DNA from: Mageeibacillus sp.
GTDB lineage: Bacteria; Bacillota; Clostridia; Saccharofermentanales; Saccharofermentanaceae
Length of the DNA: 64,000 bases
Assembly: GCA_022484595.1 (NCBI GenBank)
Contig: JAKVLB010000001.1
Span: 310,001-374,000, forward strand
Direction: 5' to 3'
The position numbers were made by a program, and so were the translations under genes. Below, in pieces: positions 1-9,446 of this stretch. A model generated the notes under the pieces. That model saw only the letters and a program-made list of their open reading frames with translations, was not told the DNA's origin and ran no database searches. How positions within the stretch are numbered: position 1 is the first letter of the stretch; each line of letters starts with the position of its first letter.

Positions 1-370
1 CCTGGTCTGCCTCGTCAACAGTCTCGGCATCCGCAGCAGCCTGCTCAAGAATCTTCGTATTATCTTCAGTTATCAGATAAGAGTTGCCGTCGTAGACCAG
101 GTCATCCAAAACCGGGCATTCATCTCCGGCCGACGCGACATAAGTATAATCGTCTATAGAAATTGTTCTCGCGGCATTGTCACGTTCTTCGTCGTAATCT
201 TCGGTAACAACGCGCTCAGACGGCTGTGCCTGAAGGTCAACAGATTCATCGCTTCCGCAGTTTCCCGCATTAACCGCTCCTATGCACACAAATGCACCGA
301 CAACCAGCGTTATCAATCTGATCGAACATTTCCTCGCTATCAAGCTGTCTTTAATGACATTTGTATCCAT
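1..370 (-). CDS. Secreted protein of unknown function, N-terminal part only
   Basis: An open frame starts at the ATG complementary to 368-370 and runs off the left edge without a stop, giving about 123 residues. Residues 1-20 are basic and polar; a hydrophobic stretch at about 17-33 (RLITLVVGAFVCIGAV) then looks like a signal peptide or membrane anchor. The rest is acidic and low in complexity, with no recognisable domain before the window ends. The start is the first ATG, and the gap to the next gene upstream (371-449) is AT-rich. The function cannot be named from this fragment; a cell-envelope or secreted protein is the likeliest class. Confidence 0.6.
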   Translation of the reverse strand, partial: MDTNVIKDSLIARKCSIRLITLVVGAFVCIGAVNAGNCGSDESVDLQAQPSERVVTEDYDEERDNAARTISIDDYTYVASAGDECPVLDDLVYDGNSYLITEDNTKILEQAAADAETVDEADQ

Positions 371-449
371 ACTGAGATTTTATCATCGCGAAAAGCATAA
401 AATAAGCTCCCCGAAGCTGTGAATCTCTTTTGTAACCGTAATGTAAAAC

Positions 450-2195
450 TTACCTTGCCTTATCGGTTCCTTCAAAAGTCTCATAGAGCGCGACAATATC
501 GTCCTTCATCGACAGAAAAACCCTGCCGAGCATAGGGTCGAAATGAGTGCCGATATCCTTCTTAATTATCTCGAAGCACTGATCATAAGGCATCTGCTCC
601 TTGTAAGATCTCTTGCTCGCGAGAGCATCGAAAACGTCAACAATCGCCATAATTCTCGCCTCAAGCGGTATCTTCTCACCCCTTAGGTGATCCGGATATC
701 CGGTTCCGTTGTACTTCTCATGGTGATAATGCGCGACATTGGCCGCAACCTTGATAAATTCCTTATCATCTACATCCTTAAGAACCTTATGAACTATGTC
801 TGAACCCACTGTAGCATGAATCTTCATCTTCTCATACTCTTCATCGGTAAGTCCCGTCGTCTTGCGCAAAATAGCGTCATCTACCGCAATCTTGCCAAGA
901 TCATGAAGCACCGCCGCCTGCTTTACCGCGTACCAGTAAGATTCTGACATATTGAATTCCGGCAGAGTCTTAAGATGATCGACAAAAAGGGAGGCACACG
1001 CCGATGTTCTGTTGATGTGACCGCCTGTTGAGTTGTCACGGGATTCAATCATAGAGGCCATACCCAGAATTGTCGATTCCTGAAGGTTCTTAACCTTCGC
1101 GGTCTGCCTTGACACCTCACGCTGCGATCTGGAATCGCTGAATTTGAGCTGTTCAATCATGTTGTGCTGCTGAGTGATATCTTCCATCTCTATCAGATAT
1201 CCCATAACCCTGCGGTTTATTCCGAAATGAATATAGCTGAGCTCACACTCAAGGAACCGTCTCTTCTCCGGATCCCTGTCGTTTATGATAATACTCTTCG
1301 TAGACCTCTGCAGAACATCTTCAGGTTTGGAGTTCTCCTTTATCCAGTTGATAAGGTTCTTCACCGCATAATTGTCAATCTTGAGCGGAAAATCTATTCT
1401 GGCATCCTTTAGCTCAGGAAAATACTTCACTGCGGCGGCATTGCTTCCGGCATAATTGAGCTTACCGTCGAAAACGATATAGGCGTAGTTGCTGAGTTCA
1501 TCTATCTTCTCCTGAACACTCAGGTTTACATCATAAAGCATCGACCTTGTAGTGATATATATCAGAACCAGAGAACATCCTATGTAAAAGAACGGAACAA
1601 TATCATAATCAAGATTCGTTATCTTCTCTATTATGTAGGCGATAACACCGAATAACAGAGTTGACGCATAAAGAAGCATGGTCTTGAACGAAGCAGTCTT
1701 GCGGCCTATATATGTTAAAACCGTAAAGAACACCGACAACACCATCTCAACACCGAGAACCACAAGCCTTATGTAGTACAGGAATCCTCCCGTCTTTTTG
1801 AGTCTTGCAAAGTCTCCGTCGTAGACAAAGCGGATTGACTTATAGTAAAGCGGCACCTTTCCCGCGAACATCACGGCGAAGAACAGAATAACATTGATTA
1901 CAAGTATAAAATAAACAAACCATTTCGGCAGTTTGGACTTGGAAAAATCAGCAAGAATAAACATCACTATCATCGGCAGGAAAATACCGCCTATGTAGGC
2001 CAGGGTATTCGCAAGAAGTGCTTCATTAAGTCCGGTCGACATCGAGAGTTCAAAATATCCTATATTGCTGAACAGAAGAGTGACGGAAAGCACAATCTGC
2101 ATAAGGTTATTACCGCGCTTGGAAAAATAAATCAGTACGAAAGTACTGAGAATACTAAGAATAACTATTACACCCAATAAAACCTTGTAAACCAT
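450..2195 (-). CDS. Membrane HD-GYP domain c-di-GMP phosphodiesterase
   Basis: 581 residues. The first ~225 residues hold seven or so hydrophobic segments resembling the 7TM sensor module found in front of signalling kinases. A PAS-like region follows (about 230-345), then a short coiled coil. The C-terminal ~200 residues are an HD-GYP domain: the metal-binding HD is in AVLHDLGKIA, and the signature HHEKYNGTGYP is intact. HD-GYP enzymes hydrolyse cyclic di-GMP to pGpG or GMP, so this should be an inner-membrane sensor that lowers c-di-GMP. It is divergent from birA with about 120 bp between. The ATG at 2193-2195 is the only start that keeps the first membrane segment. Confidence 0.9.
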   Translation of the reverse strand: MVYKVLLGVIVILSILSTFVLIYFSKRGNNLMQIVLSVTLLFSNIGYFELSMSTGLNEALLANTLAYIGGIFLPMIVMFILADFSKSKLPKWFVYFILVINVILFFAVMFAGKVPLYYKSIRFVYDGDFARLKKTGGFLYYIRLVVLGVEMVLSVFFTVLTYIGRKTASFKTMLLYASTLLFGVIAYIIEKITNLDYDIVPFFYIGCSLVLIYITTRSMLYDVNLSVQEKIDELSNYAYIVFDGKLNYAGSNAAAVKYFPELKDARIDFPLKIDNYAVKNLINWIKENSKPEDVLQRSTKSIIINDRDPEKRRFLECELSYIHFGINRRVMGYLIEMEDITQQHNMIEQLKFSDSRSQREVSRQTAKVKNLQESTILGMASMIESRDNSTGGHINRTSACASLFVDHLKTLPEFNMSESYWYAVKQAAVLHDLGKIAVDDAILRKTTGLTDEEYEKMKIHATVGSDIVHKVLKDVDDKEFIKVAANVAHYHHEKYNGTGYPDHLRGEKIPLEARIMAIVDVFDALASKRSYKEQMPYDQCFEIIKKDIGTHFDPMLGRVFLSMKDDIVALYETFEGTDKAR

Positions 2196-2318
2196 AATTT
2201 AATTGTAACTCAAATCTGCGAAAAACAAACAACAAAATTTTTGTGATAATATTATCGAGAAGAGAAAAAATACTGACTGATTTTCGAACACTGAATTAAG
2301 ACTTAAGGAGCATTTTTT

Positions 2319-3317
2319 ATGACAAGAGATAGCGTGCTGGCAATACTGATTTCAGCTGATAATTACGTCTCGGGAGAGAAAATCAGTCAAAAGCTCGGAG
2401 TGTCCCGTGCGGCCGTCAACGCGGCGGTAAAACAGCTCAGAGAATCCGGATATGACGTAGTGTCTGTGACCAATAAAGGCTATCTGCTTAAGAATCACCC
2501 GGATATTCTGTCGCGCGGTGAGCTGCTCGGCATATTAGGCGACAGCAGAATGGAGAAGGTGACTGTCTTCAGTTCAGTTGAGTCGACAAACACCACTCTG
2601 AAAAACATGGCAAGAGACGGAGCCTGTGAAGGTACTGTCGTAATTTCGGATGAACAGACCGGAGGCAAAGGCAGACTGGGAAAGAAATTTCTCTCGCCGT
2701 CCGGCTGCGGAATTTATCTGTCTTATCTGATGCGCCCGACTTCCGGACTTGATACTATAAGCGAGATTACCGCCTGGACAGCGGTTGCCGTCTGTGATGC
2801 AATAAGTGATGCTTACGGCTTTGAATGCAATATCAAGTGGGTAAACGACCTTCTCATGAACCGCATGAAGATCGCCGGAATCTTGACAGAGCTGTCAGTC
2901 GAAGGCGAATCGGGACACATAGAGAGCGTCGTAATAGGTATCGGCATCAATGTAAATGAAAAGGACGGGGATTTTCCGCCCGAGCTGTCAGAAATAGCGT
3001 CATCCATTGCTCTGCAAAGCGGCGTCGCATGTCTTCCGCGCGCCCGCCTTGCCGCATCACTTATTAAGCAGCTTGATACACTTGTTGAATCCTGGCCATC
3101 CTGCAGACAGGTATATCTTGAGAAATACCGCCGCTGCAATATCACCGTCGGCAACAGAATTGCCGTTCACAGAACCTCAGAATCAGTCCCGAGAACAGGA
3201 ACAGCAGTCGCTCTGGCAGATGATTTCTCGCTGGAGGTTGTATTTGATGACACGAAGACACATGAGTTTGTCAAGAGCGGAGACGTCAGCGTGCGCGGGC
3301 TGTACGGATATACCTGA
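2319..3317 (+). CDS. birA: Bifunctional biotin--protein ligase / biotin repressor BirA
   Basis: 332 residues, the usual length for two-function BirA. Residues 1-60 form a winged helix-turn-helix (HTH_11) with ISQKLGVSRAAVNAAVKQL. The ligase core follows, with the biotinoyl-AMP loop GKGRLGKKFLSP (family consensus GRGRxGRxWxSP) and KWVNDLL (consensus KWPNDI). The last ~50 residues are the BPL C-terminal domain. It attaches biotin to carboxylase carrier proteins in the cytosol and probably represses biotin genes. An AAGGAG site sits about nine bases before the ATG. It is transcribed alone, away from the HD-GYP gene and convergent with comEA. No bio genes or clear BirA operator are visible here. 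Confidence 0.95.
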   Translation: MTRDSVLAILISADNYVSGEKISQKLGVSRAAVNAAVKQLRESGYDVVSVTNKGYLLKNHPDILSRGELLGILGDSRMEKVTVFSSVESTNTTLKNMARDGACEGTVVISDEQTGGKGRLGKKFLSPSGCGIYLSYLMRPTSGLDTISEITAWTAVAVCDAISDAYGFECNIKWVNDLLMNRMKIAGILTELSVEGESGHIESVVIGIGINVNEKDGDFPPELSEIASSIALQSGVACLPRARLAASLIKQLDTLVESWPSCRQVYLEKYRRCNITVGNRIAVHRTSESVPRTGTAVALADDFSLEVVFDDTKTHEFVKSGDVSVRGLYGYT

Positions 3318-3359
3318 ACGGCACATACCTAACACACGGAAGAAGCGCCGACATAAATC

Positions 3360-4145
3360 TCATACAGTTATCAGAGCCTTGATTCTGTCGAACTTGGCAT
3401 CCCCTATACCGGTGACGTTCCTGATATCATCTATGGTAACAAAAGGAGTCTTCTCGCGATACTGAATTATCGCGGAGGAGATGACATCACCTATTCCCGG
3501 CAGCATCATGAGCTCTTCCCTGCTCGCGGTGTTGATATTTACAGTCTCGGTATGTCCCGATAAAGCTGCCTGTCCGCCGGAACCGTCTTCTCCGGAACTT
3601 TGAGAATCGCCCCACACGCATACGCTGTCGTCTTCCCTTATCACATCGTCCTGCAAGTCCCCGAGATTGCCGGTATCTTCGAGATTCTCTTCGGAAGGTA
3701 TGTATACCGACATATTTGAGTAAATCTCATACACAAGATTAATTCTCGTAAGCTCGGCTCCGGGAGTAAATCCGCCTGCGAGTTCAGCAACATCATTAAG
3801 GATTGTACCGGCACTGACCTCGTAAACCCCTGGATTGTTAACCTCGCCGCATATATATACGCTTATCATATGTTCGGTGTTGTTATCTGTAACAGCCGAA
3901 TCTTCTGCTGTCGCCGCACTTCCGCCAGGCAGTGCACTGCCTGACATCCCGGTGCAATCATATCCGGACTCAATGGCGGAACATGATTCTGAAGTGAATA
4001 CCCCGGTTCCTTCTCCTCTGACAGAAGATATGAAGCCGCTTGAACTGCCGTTCATAAACAGCTTGTATGCAAGACTCAGTGCCGCCAGCACAACAAACGC
4101 CAACGGGTAGAGGAACGGCTTAAGTTTTTCTTTTCTATCAGACAT
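3360..4145 (-). CDS. comEA: ComEA-family DNA-binding competence protein
   Basis: 261 residues. One membrane segment lies at about 11-29, followed by a polar linker. An SLBB-type domain is at about 93-150 (ISVYICGEVNNPGVYEV), and tandem helix-hairpin-helix motifs at about 200-261 (NINTASREELMMLPGIGDV and VTGIGDAKFDRI). This order is typical of Gram-positive ComEA, which binds double-stranded DNA outside the membrane and passes it to the ComEC channel. A terminator separates it from rsfS, so it probably has its own promoter in 4146-4185 or depends on read-through. comEB and comEC are not in this window. Association with rsfS and nadD-yqeK matches the order in Bacillus. Confidence 0.9.
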   Translation of the reverse strand: MSDRKEKLKPFLYPLAFVVLAALSLAYKLFMNGSSSGFISSVRGEGTGVFTSESCSAIESGYDCTGMSGSALPGGSAATAEDSAVTDNNTEHMISVYICGEVNNPGVYEVSAGTILNDVAELAGGFTPGAELTRINLVYEIYSNMSVYIPSEENLEDTGNLGDLQDDVIREDDSVCVWGDSQSSGEDGSGGQAALSGHTETVNINTASREELMMLPGIGDVISSAIIQYREKTPFVTIDDIRNVTGIGDAKFDRIKALITV

Positions 4146-4185
4146 AGCTCAATGTTATCATGCATATATCCTGCCCGGGCCCGAC

Positions 4186-4228
4186 AAAAACATACAAAAA
4201 CCGACAGAGACATTATCGTCCCCGCCGG
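4186..4228 (-). terminator. Intrinsic terminator after rsfS
   Basis: Read on the minus strand, an 11-bp stem (with three G-U pairs) at 4201-4211/4218-4228 closes a six-base loop. It is followed by a T-run of five, then a second one. It should stop most transcription leaving rsfS before comEA. Confidence 0.75.
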
Positions 4229-4265
4229 TCCTAAAACACTTCTCAAAAGCTGTTATCCGGTCTGC

Positions 4266-4604
4266 TTAAGCTTCTTTGCCCTTTGCATTCCAAAGCTTCT
4301 CCAGAGAATAATTGGCGCGTTCCTCAGGATGGAACACATGAACCACAACATCCTTGTAGTCCAGCAGTATCCAGCGGTCGCCGGATCTCCCCTCAACATG
4401 GTCCGCATAAAGATTAAGATCCTTCTTGAGAATGAACTCTACTTCGTCTGCGAGAGCCTTGATCTGTGTGGTTGAATTGCCGCTCGCGATTACGAAATAA
4501 TCAGCAAGGGTTGTCTTGCCGGTAACGTCAACAATCTCAATATCTATGCCCTTCTTGGATTCAAGAATCTCAACAATCTTCTCGGCCAAATCTTTACTTT
4601 CCAT
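4266..4604 (-). CDS. rsfS: Ribosomal silencing factor RsfS
   Basis: 112 residues, the full family length (DUF143/Iojap). It contains the family features DIEIVDVTGKTTLADYFVIASG and DHVEGRSGDRWILLDY..VVVHVF. RsfS binds ribosomal protein uL14 on the 50S subunit and blocks subunit joining when nutrients are short. A GGAG site (AAAGGAGAACTGT) precedes the ATG. It lies 34 bp downstream of nadD-yqeK and shares its operon, as in Bacillus (yqeK-yqeL). Confidence 0.95.
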   Translation of the reverse strand: MESKDLAEKIVEILESKKGIDIEIVDVTGKTTLADYFVIASGNSTTQIKALADEVEFILKKDLNLYADHVEGRSGDRWILLDYKDVVVHVFHPEERANYSLEKLWNAKGKEA

Positions 4605-4638
4605 ACAGTTCTCCTTTAAGTTTTCAAAGATTATAACA

Positions 4639-5859
4639 TTAAAGTCCCAGATCGCGCATCATATCACCGGTAAGCGGGTGAAGCTCCCTGCCCTGCTTTC
4701 TGAATTTCGCAACAACACAGGCCGACGTCATCCTCATCGCTTCGTCAAGATCGGTCTCCGCCGCCTTGCGGATATCGCTCAGATCTGTATATGTGCGTGA
4801 AGGTTCAATCTTGTCAGCAAGATAAACAATCTTCTCAAGCAGTGTCATATTGCCTCTTCCCGTCGTGTGATAGCAGATGGCATCCAGAATTCCGCAGTCT
4901 GACACACCGTAATGGTCACGAGCGTAAGTCGCTCCGCCCGGCGAATGAAGCAGTTTCTTATCGGCGAAAAGGTCTCCGCTGTAGCTCTCCGCCAGCCTGC
5001 GCTGTTCCTCGATATCCTTCTCCTTCACACAGTCATGAAGCTGCCCGGCAATAAGCGCCTTGTCAGCATCCGCGCCGTAAACACCTGCGAGATGAGCAGA
5101 CAGAATACCGACGTTAAGAGTATGAAGCAGACGCTTCTCCTTAAGCTCCGGGTAAAGCTTCACGGCATTATCGAAAAACTGTTCACGGGCAATCTCGCTG
5201 CAGTTTGCGAGCTTTGTATTGTCCGTATAAAGAGAATGAATGTCAATAAACTCCCTGACAGCATCAGGGCAGCAGGCAAAATCACCTGTGCTGTTGATCG
5301 CAGAAGACGAACAGTTGACGCCGTCAAGTCTGAAGAACTCGACTTCTCCGCCAAAGTTGCCTGTGACAGAATCAGAAGCCCGGACGATATCCGTGTCATC
5401 ACCGGGGCGGACAGCAGCAAGAAGAGTAACATATTTCAGTATTGTCTCAGGTCTGTACCAGTGCTCAAATGTCGCTAAAGTATCTGAACCCATAATCCAG
5501 TAATAACTGTGTTTTTCCGAAGCGGCTTTGCAGCTCACACCGTTATTCTGAAGAAACCGCGAGATATATACGGGATCCGTAAGCATTGACAGCATCACTG
5601 CCGTATAACTCACGCCTTCGATACCGAACTCTACGTCGCTCACATAGAAGCCTTCAAGCCCGGACTTCTCTGCCGCATGTAAAGTCATGTAGTAGCGGTA
5701 AGGTGCCGCAAGTACCGCTGTATAGCGTTTGAACGAATTGCGGACTGACGGAACCGCTATCACGCAATCTACATATCCGCTTGCGAGAGCGCTTCTGACC
5801 ATAGCCTGATGGCCATTGTGGAAAGGGTCGAATGACCCCCCGTAAATTCCGATTCTCAT
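4639..5859 (-). CDS. nadD: Fused nicotinate-nucleotide adenylyltransferase and YqeK HD phosphohydrolase
   Basis: 406 residues in one frame. Residues 1 to about 210 are NadD: GGSFDPFHNGH carries the nucleotidyl-transferase HxGH motif, and SSSAINSTG-like residues match the ISSTxxR loop, here altered (SSSAINS, no Arg). Residues ~225-406 are YqeK: HTLNVGILSAHLA, LHDCVKEK (HD) and a later H-rich AICYHTTGRGN. NadD makes nicotinate adenine dinucleotide for NAD synthesis; YqeK-type HD proteins hydrolyse Ap4A. In Bacillus these are two adjacent genes. The ATG begins only three bases after the purD stop, so translation is probably coupled. Confidence 0.9.
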   Translation of the reverse strand: MRIGIYGGSFDPFHNGHQAMVRSALASGYVDCVIAVPSVRNSFKRYTAVLAAPYRYYMTLHAAEKSGLEGFYVSDVEFGIEGVSYTAVMLSMLTDPVYISRFLQNNGVSCKAASEKHSYYWIMGSDTLATFEHWYRPETILKYVTLLAAVRPGDDTDIVRASDSVTGNFGGEVEFFRLDGVNCSSSAINSTGDFACCPDAVREFIDIHSLYTDNTKLANCSEIAREQFFDNAVKLYPELKEKRLLHTLNVGILSAHLAGVYGADADKALIAGQLHDCVKEKDIEEQRRLAESYSGDLFADKKLLHSPGGATYARDHYGVSDCGILDAICYHTTGRGNMTLLEKIVYLADKIEPSRTYTDLSDIRKAAETDLDEAMRMTSACVVAKFRKQGRELHPLTGDMMRDLGL

Positions 5860-5862
5860 GAC

Positions 5863-7128
5863 TTAAGCTTTGCTTCCCAGGGTTCTGCCGATATCATGAC
5901 GATAGTGCATATCCTTGAAGGATATTTTCGATACTCCCTCATATGCGCCGTCAATAGCCTCGTCAGGAGTGCTGCCCTCGCCATAGACGCATAGAACGCG
6001 GCCTCCCGAAGTCACAAGCGTGCCGTCAGGCATAAGCTTTGTGCCGGCCTGGAAAACGAGTTTGCCGCAGGTGCTGATGCCTGTTATCTCGTAACCTTTT
6101 GCATAGCTCTCGGGATATCCGCCCGATGCCATGACAACAACGCAGGAACAGCATGGTTTCCATCTGATATCGAGCTTATCTATTCCGCCGCCGATGCAGC
6201 AGTCTATTATGTCCATAAAATCAGTCTCAAGTCTGGGAAGTATCGCCTGTGTCTCGGGATCTCCGAATCTGCAGTTATACTCGACAACCTTAGGTCCTTC
6301 TTCGGTAAGCATAAGGCCGAAATAAATGACGCCCTTGAACGGTCTGCCTTCCTTCTTGAGTGCCTCAATGGTCGGTACGATAATCTCGTCATTGATTCTT
6401 CTGTTGTCCTCGCAGGACAGCTCTGCTCCCGGTGTAACCGCGCCCATTCCGCCTGTATTGAGGCCTTCGTCATGATCAAGAGCACGCTTATGGTCTCTTG
6501 AAGATATCATGGCAACAGCCTTGTTACCGTCGGCGAATGCCAGTACCGTAAGCTCCGGACCTGTCATGCACTCCTCAATTACGACAGTATTGCCTGCCGA
6601 GCCGAACTTCTTATCAGCCATCATAGAATTGACCGCAGCTTTGGCCTCTTCAATTGTCTGCGCGATAATAACGCCCTTTCCGAGTGCGAGTCCGTCGCAT
6701 TTAATGACAATCGGCGCCTTCTGCGTATCGAGATATTTCAGTGCCGCCGCCTCATCATCGAAAAGCTCGTATTTTGCAGTAGGAATGTTGTACTTTCTCA
6801 TCAGATTCTTTGAAAATGCCTTTGAGGCTTCAATGACAGCCGCCGCGGCGGACGGTCCGAATGCCCTTATACCGTTTGCTTCAAGCTTATCGACAAGTCC
6901 CAAAGCAAGAGGGTCTTCCGGTGCCACAAACACCAGGTCAAACTTTCCGTTTACGGCGTACTGCGTAAGTTTATCAACCTCATTGGCCTTTATATCCACG
7001 CATGTGGCAATTGACGCTATGCCGCCGTTGCCGGGAGCACAGAAAATTTCAGTTACTCTGCGGCTCTGCGCAAGCTTGTAACAAATGGCGTGTTCTCTTC
7101 CGCCGCTGCCGACTACCAATACCTTCAT
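5863..7128 (-). CDS. purD: Phosphoribosylamine--glycine ligase PurD
   Basis: 421 residues, the standard length. It starts MKVLVVGSGGREHAI, the PurD N-terminal signature, and has the ATP-grasp core with EECMTGPELTVLAF, DHKRALDHDEGLNTGGMGA and YNCRFGDPETQ. The enzyme joins glycine to 5-phosphoribosylamine in step two of purine synthesis. A strong GGAGG site lies eight bases before the ATG. It is the first gene of a run purD - nadD/yqeK - rsfS. The other pur genes are not present in the window. Confidence 0.97.
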   Translation of the reverse strand: MKVLVVGSGGREHAICYKLAQSRRVTEIFCAPGNGGIASIATCVDIKANEVDKLTQYAVNGKFDLVFVAPEDPLALGLVDKLEANGIRAFGPSAAAAVIEASKAFSKNLMRKYNIPTAKYELFDDEAAALKYLDTQKAPIVIKCDGLALGKGVIIAQTIEEAKAAVNSMMADKKFGSAGNTVVIEECMTGPELTVLAFADGNKAVAMISSRDHKRALDHDEGLNTGGMGAVTPGAELSCEDNRRINDEIIVPTIEALKKEGRPFKGVIYFGLMLTEEGPKVVEYNCRFGDPETQAILPRLETDFMDIIDCCIGGGIDKLDIRWKPCCSCVVVMASGGYPESYAKGYEITGISTCGKLVFQAGTKLMPDGTLVTSGGRVLCVYGEGSTPDEAIDGAYEGVSKISFKDMHYRHDIGRTLGSKA

Positions 7129-7177
7129 ATCAATGTCCTCCTGTGGGGGTTATATTTAATCCTGCCAATAGATAATA

Positions 7178-7669
7178 TCACAGATTCTTCCCGTCACTTA
7201 TAATATCTTCCATTCCGTATTTGAGAACATGCAATCCCATAGCCTCATAGAAGGATTTGGCGGAATCGTTGTTCTCCCAGACATTGAGCGTGATGTTATA
7301 AACATTGTGACGTTTGGCGTAATCCCTGACAAAAGAATATATCTCGCGTCCGACACCTTTGCCTCTTGCACCTTCGTCAACACATATGTCGTCAAGATAC
7401 AATGTGCGTACAGGTGCCTGAGAGTGTCCGCTCTTTGCCTCATAGACTGAGAAACAGTAACCGAGAAGATCGTCCGCGTTCTCATCCGCGAAGCACACGA
7501 AAACAGGCGTCAGATCCGAGCGAATAATTCCGCTCAGCTCGTTATCCGTATATTTCTTCTCTCCCTTGATAAACAGATCCGGTCTTATCGAGGCATGAAT
7601 GTCGTTGACCTGATGAAGCAGTTCGTCAATCTTCGGAATATCCTTAAGTACAGCGCGTCTGATAAACAT
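7178..7669 (-). CDS. GNAT-family N-acetyltransferase
   Basis: 163 residues with the complete GNAT fold. Motif A, which binds acetyl-CoA pyrophosphate, is VDEGARGKGVGREIYSFV at about 96-113, and the NDSAKSFYEAMGL segment marks the C-terminal substrate side. The family acetylates amines, often amino acids, antibiotics or protein N-termini; the substrate here is unknown. It sits between hom and purD in the same direction, 18 bp after hom, so it may be co-transcribed with either. Confidence 0.85.
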   Translation of the reverse strand: MFIRRAVLKDIPKIDELLHQVNDIHASIRPDLFIKGEKKYTDNELSGIIRSDLTPVFVCFADENADDLLGYCFSVYEAKSGHSQAPVRTLYLDDICVDEGARGKGVGREIYSFVRDYAKRHNVYNITLNVWENNDSAKSFYEAMGLHVLKYGMEDIISDGKNL

Positions 7670-7687
7670 AGATATTCACCCGTTTCA

Positions 7688-8887
7688 TCAGGCCAGATAG
7701 TGAAGCCACTTTGCGCCGTTTACCTTGGATACAAGCGCGCCTATATCCCTATGCGCTATTGATTCTACAAGAATCGCATCAACGCCTAAAGTCCTGAACT
7801 TATAACCCTTGAAGGCAGCCGAAAGCTCGGTAAGATTGCCATCCGCGCGGACAACAATCGAAGCCTCGACGTCATCATAGCAGGCTATCTCTGTGCCTTC
7901 GTCTTTCCAGAGACGCGGCTCCGAAGGAACTCCTCCGGTTACGGCAACTTCTGCTATGTCACCGCATACAGCAGACGCCGTAGGGAGCATCCCCGCGCCC
8001 TGACCGTAGAACAGCGATTCACCGAGAGCGTTGCCTTCGACACTTATGGCGTTAAATACACCTCCGACACTGCTCAGAAGATTTGACGATGAAACATAGT
8101 GAGGTGCCACATATACTGAAGGCAGCCCGCCCCTGTTCTCGTAATACGCTATAAGCTTGAGTTCACAGCCGATTTTACGCTCGAACTTAATGTCGTCCAG
8201 TGTCAGAGAAGATATTCCCTCGGTCCTGATTCTGTCAGGCGCGATATAGTTACCGTCAAGAGCAATTGTTGAAAGGATTGAAAGCTTGCGCTGCGCGTCG
8301 ATTCCGTCGACGTCGGCAGACGGGTTGGCCTCGGCAAAGCCGTTATCCTGTGCCTGCTTCAGCGCATCCCCGTAGGAGATTCCCTCTTCTTTCATTTTCG
8401 AGAGTATATAATTGGTCGTACCATTGACGATACCGGCGATTCTGATGATTTTGTTGGCTGCAAGGCACTTGTAAAGAGGTCTTATAATAGGAATTCCTCC
8501 GCCTACGGCAGCTTCAAAGAGATATGAGCAGTTATGTTCCTCAGCAAGCTTAAGAAGCTCTACGCCGTGTGTGGAGACAAGCTCCTTGTTGGATGTCACC
8601 ACGCTTATGCCTGCCGTCAATGCCCTCCTGGTATACTCGTAAGCGATTCTCGCGCCTCCTATAGTCTCGACCGCGACATTCAGTTCACTGTCACCGAAAA
8701 CCTCATCGGCATTGTGTGTAACCAGAGAAGCATACGGGCTGTCAGGGAAATCCCTCAGATCAAGAATATGTTTAAGAACAATATCCTTTCCTGTCTTTCT
8801 TGCAATTGAATCCCTGTTCATGGAGAGCACTTCGGCAACGCCCGAACCCACAGTACCAAAGCCTAAAACAGCTACATTAAATGACAT
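7688..8887 (-). CDS. hom: Homoserine dehydrogenase
   Basis: 399 residues. An NAD(P)-binding Rossmann motif (AVLGFGTVGSGVAEVL) starts at residue 6, and the catalytic region includes AAVGGGIPIIRPL and GIVNGTTNYILSKM, which hold the family signature. Residues from about 335 resemble a short ACT-type regulatory tail. It reduces aspartate semialdehyde to homoserine, the branch point to threonine and methionine. It lies 13 bp after a small HTH-ACT protein, a common pairing in Firmicutes, which suggests control by an end product of this pathway. Confidence 0.95.
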   Translation of the reverse strand: MSFNVAVLGFGTVGSGVAEVLSMNRDSIARKTGKDIVLKHILDLRDFPDSPYASLVTHNADEVFGDSELNVAVETIGGARIAYEYTRRALTAGISVVTSNKELVSTHGVELLKLAEEHNCSYLFEAAVGGGIPIIRPLYKCLAANKIIRIAGIVNGTTNYILSKMKEEGISYGDALKQAQDNGFAEANPSADVDGIDAQRKLSILSTIALDGNYIAPDRIRTEGISSLTLDDIKFERKIGCELKLIAYYENRGGLPSVYVAPHYVSSSNLLSSVGGVFNAISVEGNALGESLFYGQGAGMLPTASAVCGDIAEVAVTGGVPSEPRLWKDEGTEIACYDDVEASIVVRADGNLTELSAAFKGYKFRTLGVDAILVESIAHRDIGALVSKVNGAKWLHYLA

Positions 8888-8900
8888 AATCGCTCCTCCT

Positions 8901-9347
8901 TTACTCGCGGCTTAGTATTGTGCACTTGCGCACGCCTGCGAGCTTGCCGATGTCATTCATGACATCATCGACCGAACCGAACATTGAGACGGTCTCGATT
9001 GATATCGATATATCGGCCAGACCATTAATCGGTATGTTCTGATTAATCGTAAGTATGTTTGCACGGGAACGCGCGACTATCTGAATAATCGAAGACAGTA
9101 TTCCCTGGAAATTCTCGACCGAGATAAGAAGTGTGACTTTCTTGCCCGAAGTAGCCTCATAGAACGGCAGCACTGAGTCTTTGTACTTATAATAAGCGCT
9201 TCGGGACAGTCCCGTCTTGCGAACCGCTTCATTAACCGACACCGATTCACCGGTATTAAGACGCTGCTTGACCTCCATCACTTTTATGAAGACTTCCGGC
9301 AGCACCTTTCTGTCTACGAGATAGTATTCAGGAGTGCCTTGTGCCAT
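8901..9347 (-). CDS. HTH-ACT domain protein, probable regulator of the hom operon
   Basis: 148 residues from the ATG at 9347, which has AGAGG nine bases upstream; an in-frame GTG at 9380 has no such site. The start MAQGTPEYYLVDRKVLPEVF matches the PheB/UPF0735 family. Residues ~35-55 (VNEAVRKTGLSRSAYYKYKD) look like a helix-turn-helix, and residues ~70-145 are an ACT domain (TLLISVENFQGILSSIIQIV) that normally binds an amino acid. It is first in the operon with hom. Inference: a repressor or allosteric partner for threonine or aromatic amino acid synthesis. It has been called chorismate mutase PheB in some genomes, which the sequence does not support. Confidence 0.8.
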   Translation of the reverse strand: MAQGTPEYYLVDRKVLPEVFIKVMEVKQRLNTGESVSVNEAVRKTGLSRSAYYKYKDSVLPFYEATSGKKVTLLISVENFQGILSSIIQIVARSRANILTINQNIPINGLADISISIETVSMFGSVDDVMNDIGKLAGVRKCTILSRE

Positions 9348-9446
9348 TTGCTTAAGCCTCTCTACATCAAGAATTTGCACAAGCCGTAAGATGTCACGAT
9401 ATGTACATCATAGGCGGACAATTGTACATGCCGGAAAATATTAACA

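Noticed and set aside
3007-3465. 152-residue plus-strand frame overlapping the end of birA
   Set aside because: It is in another frame of birA and comEA, with no ribosome binding site and no domain.
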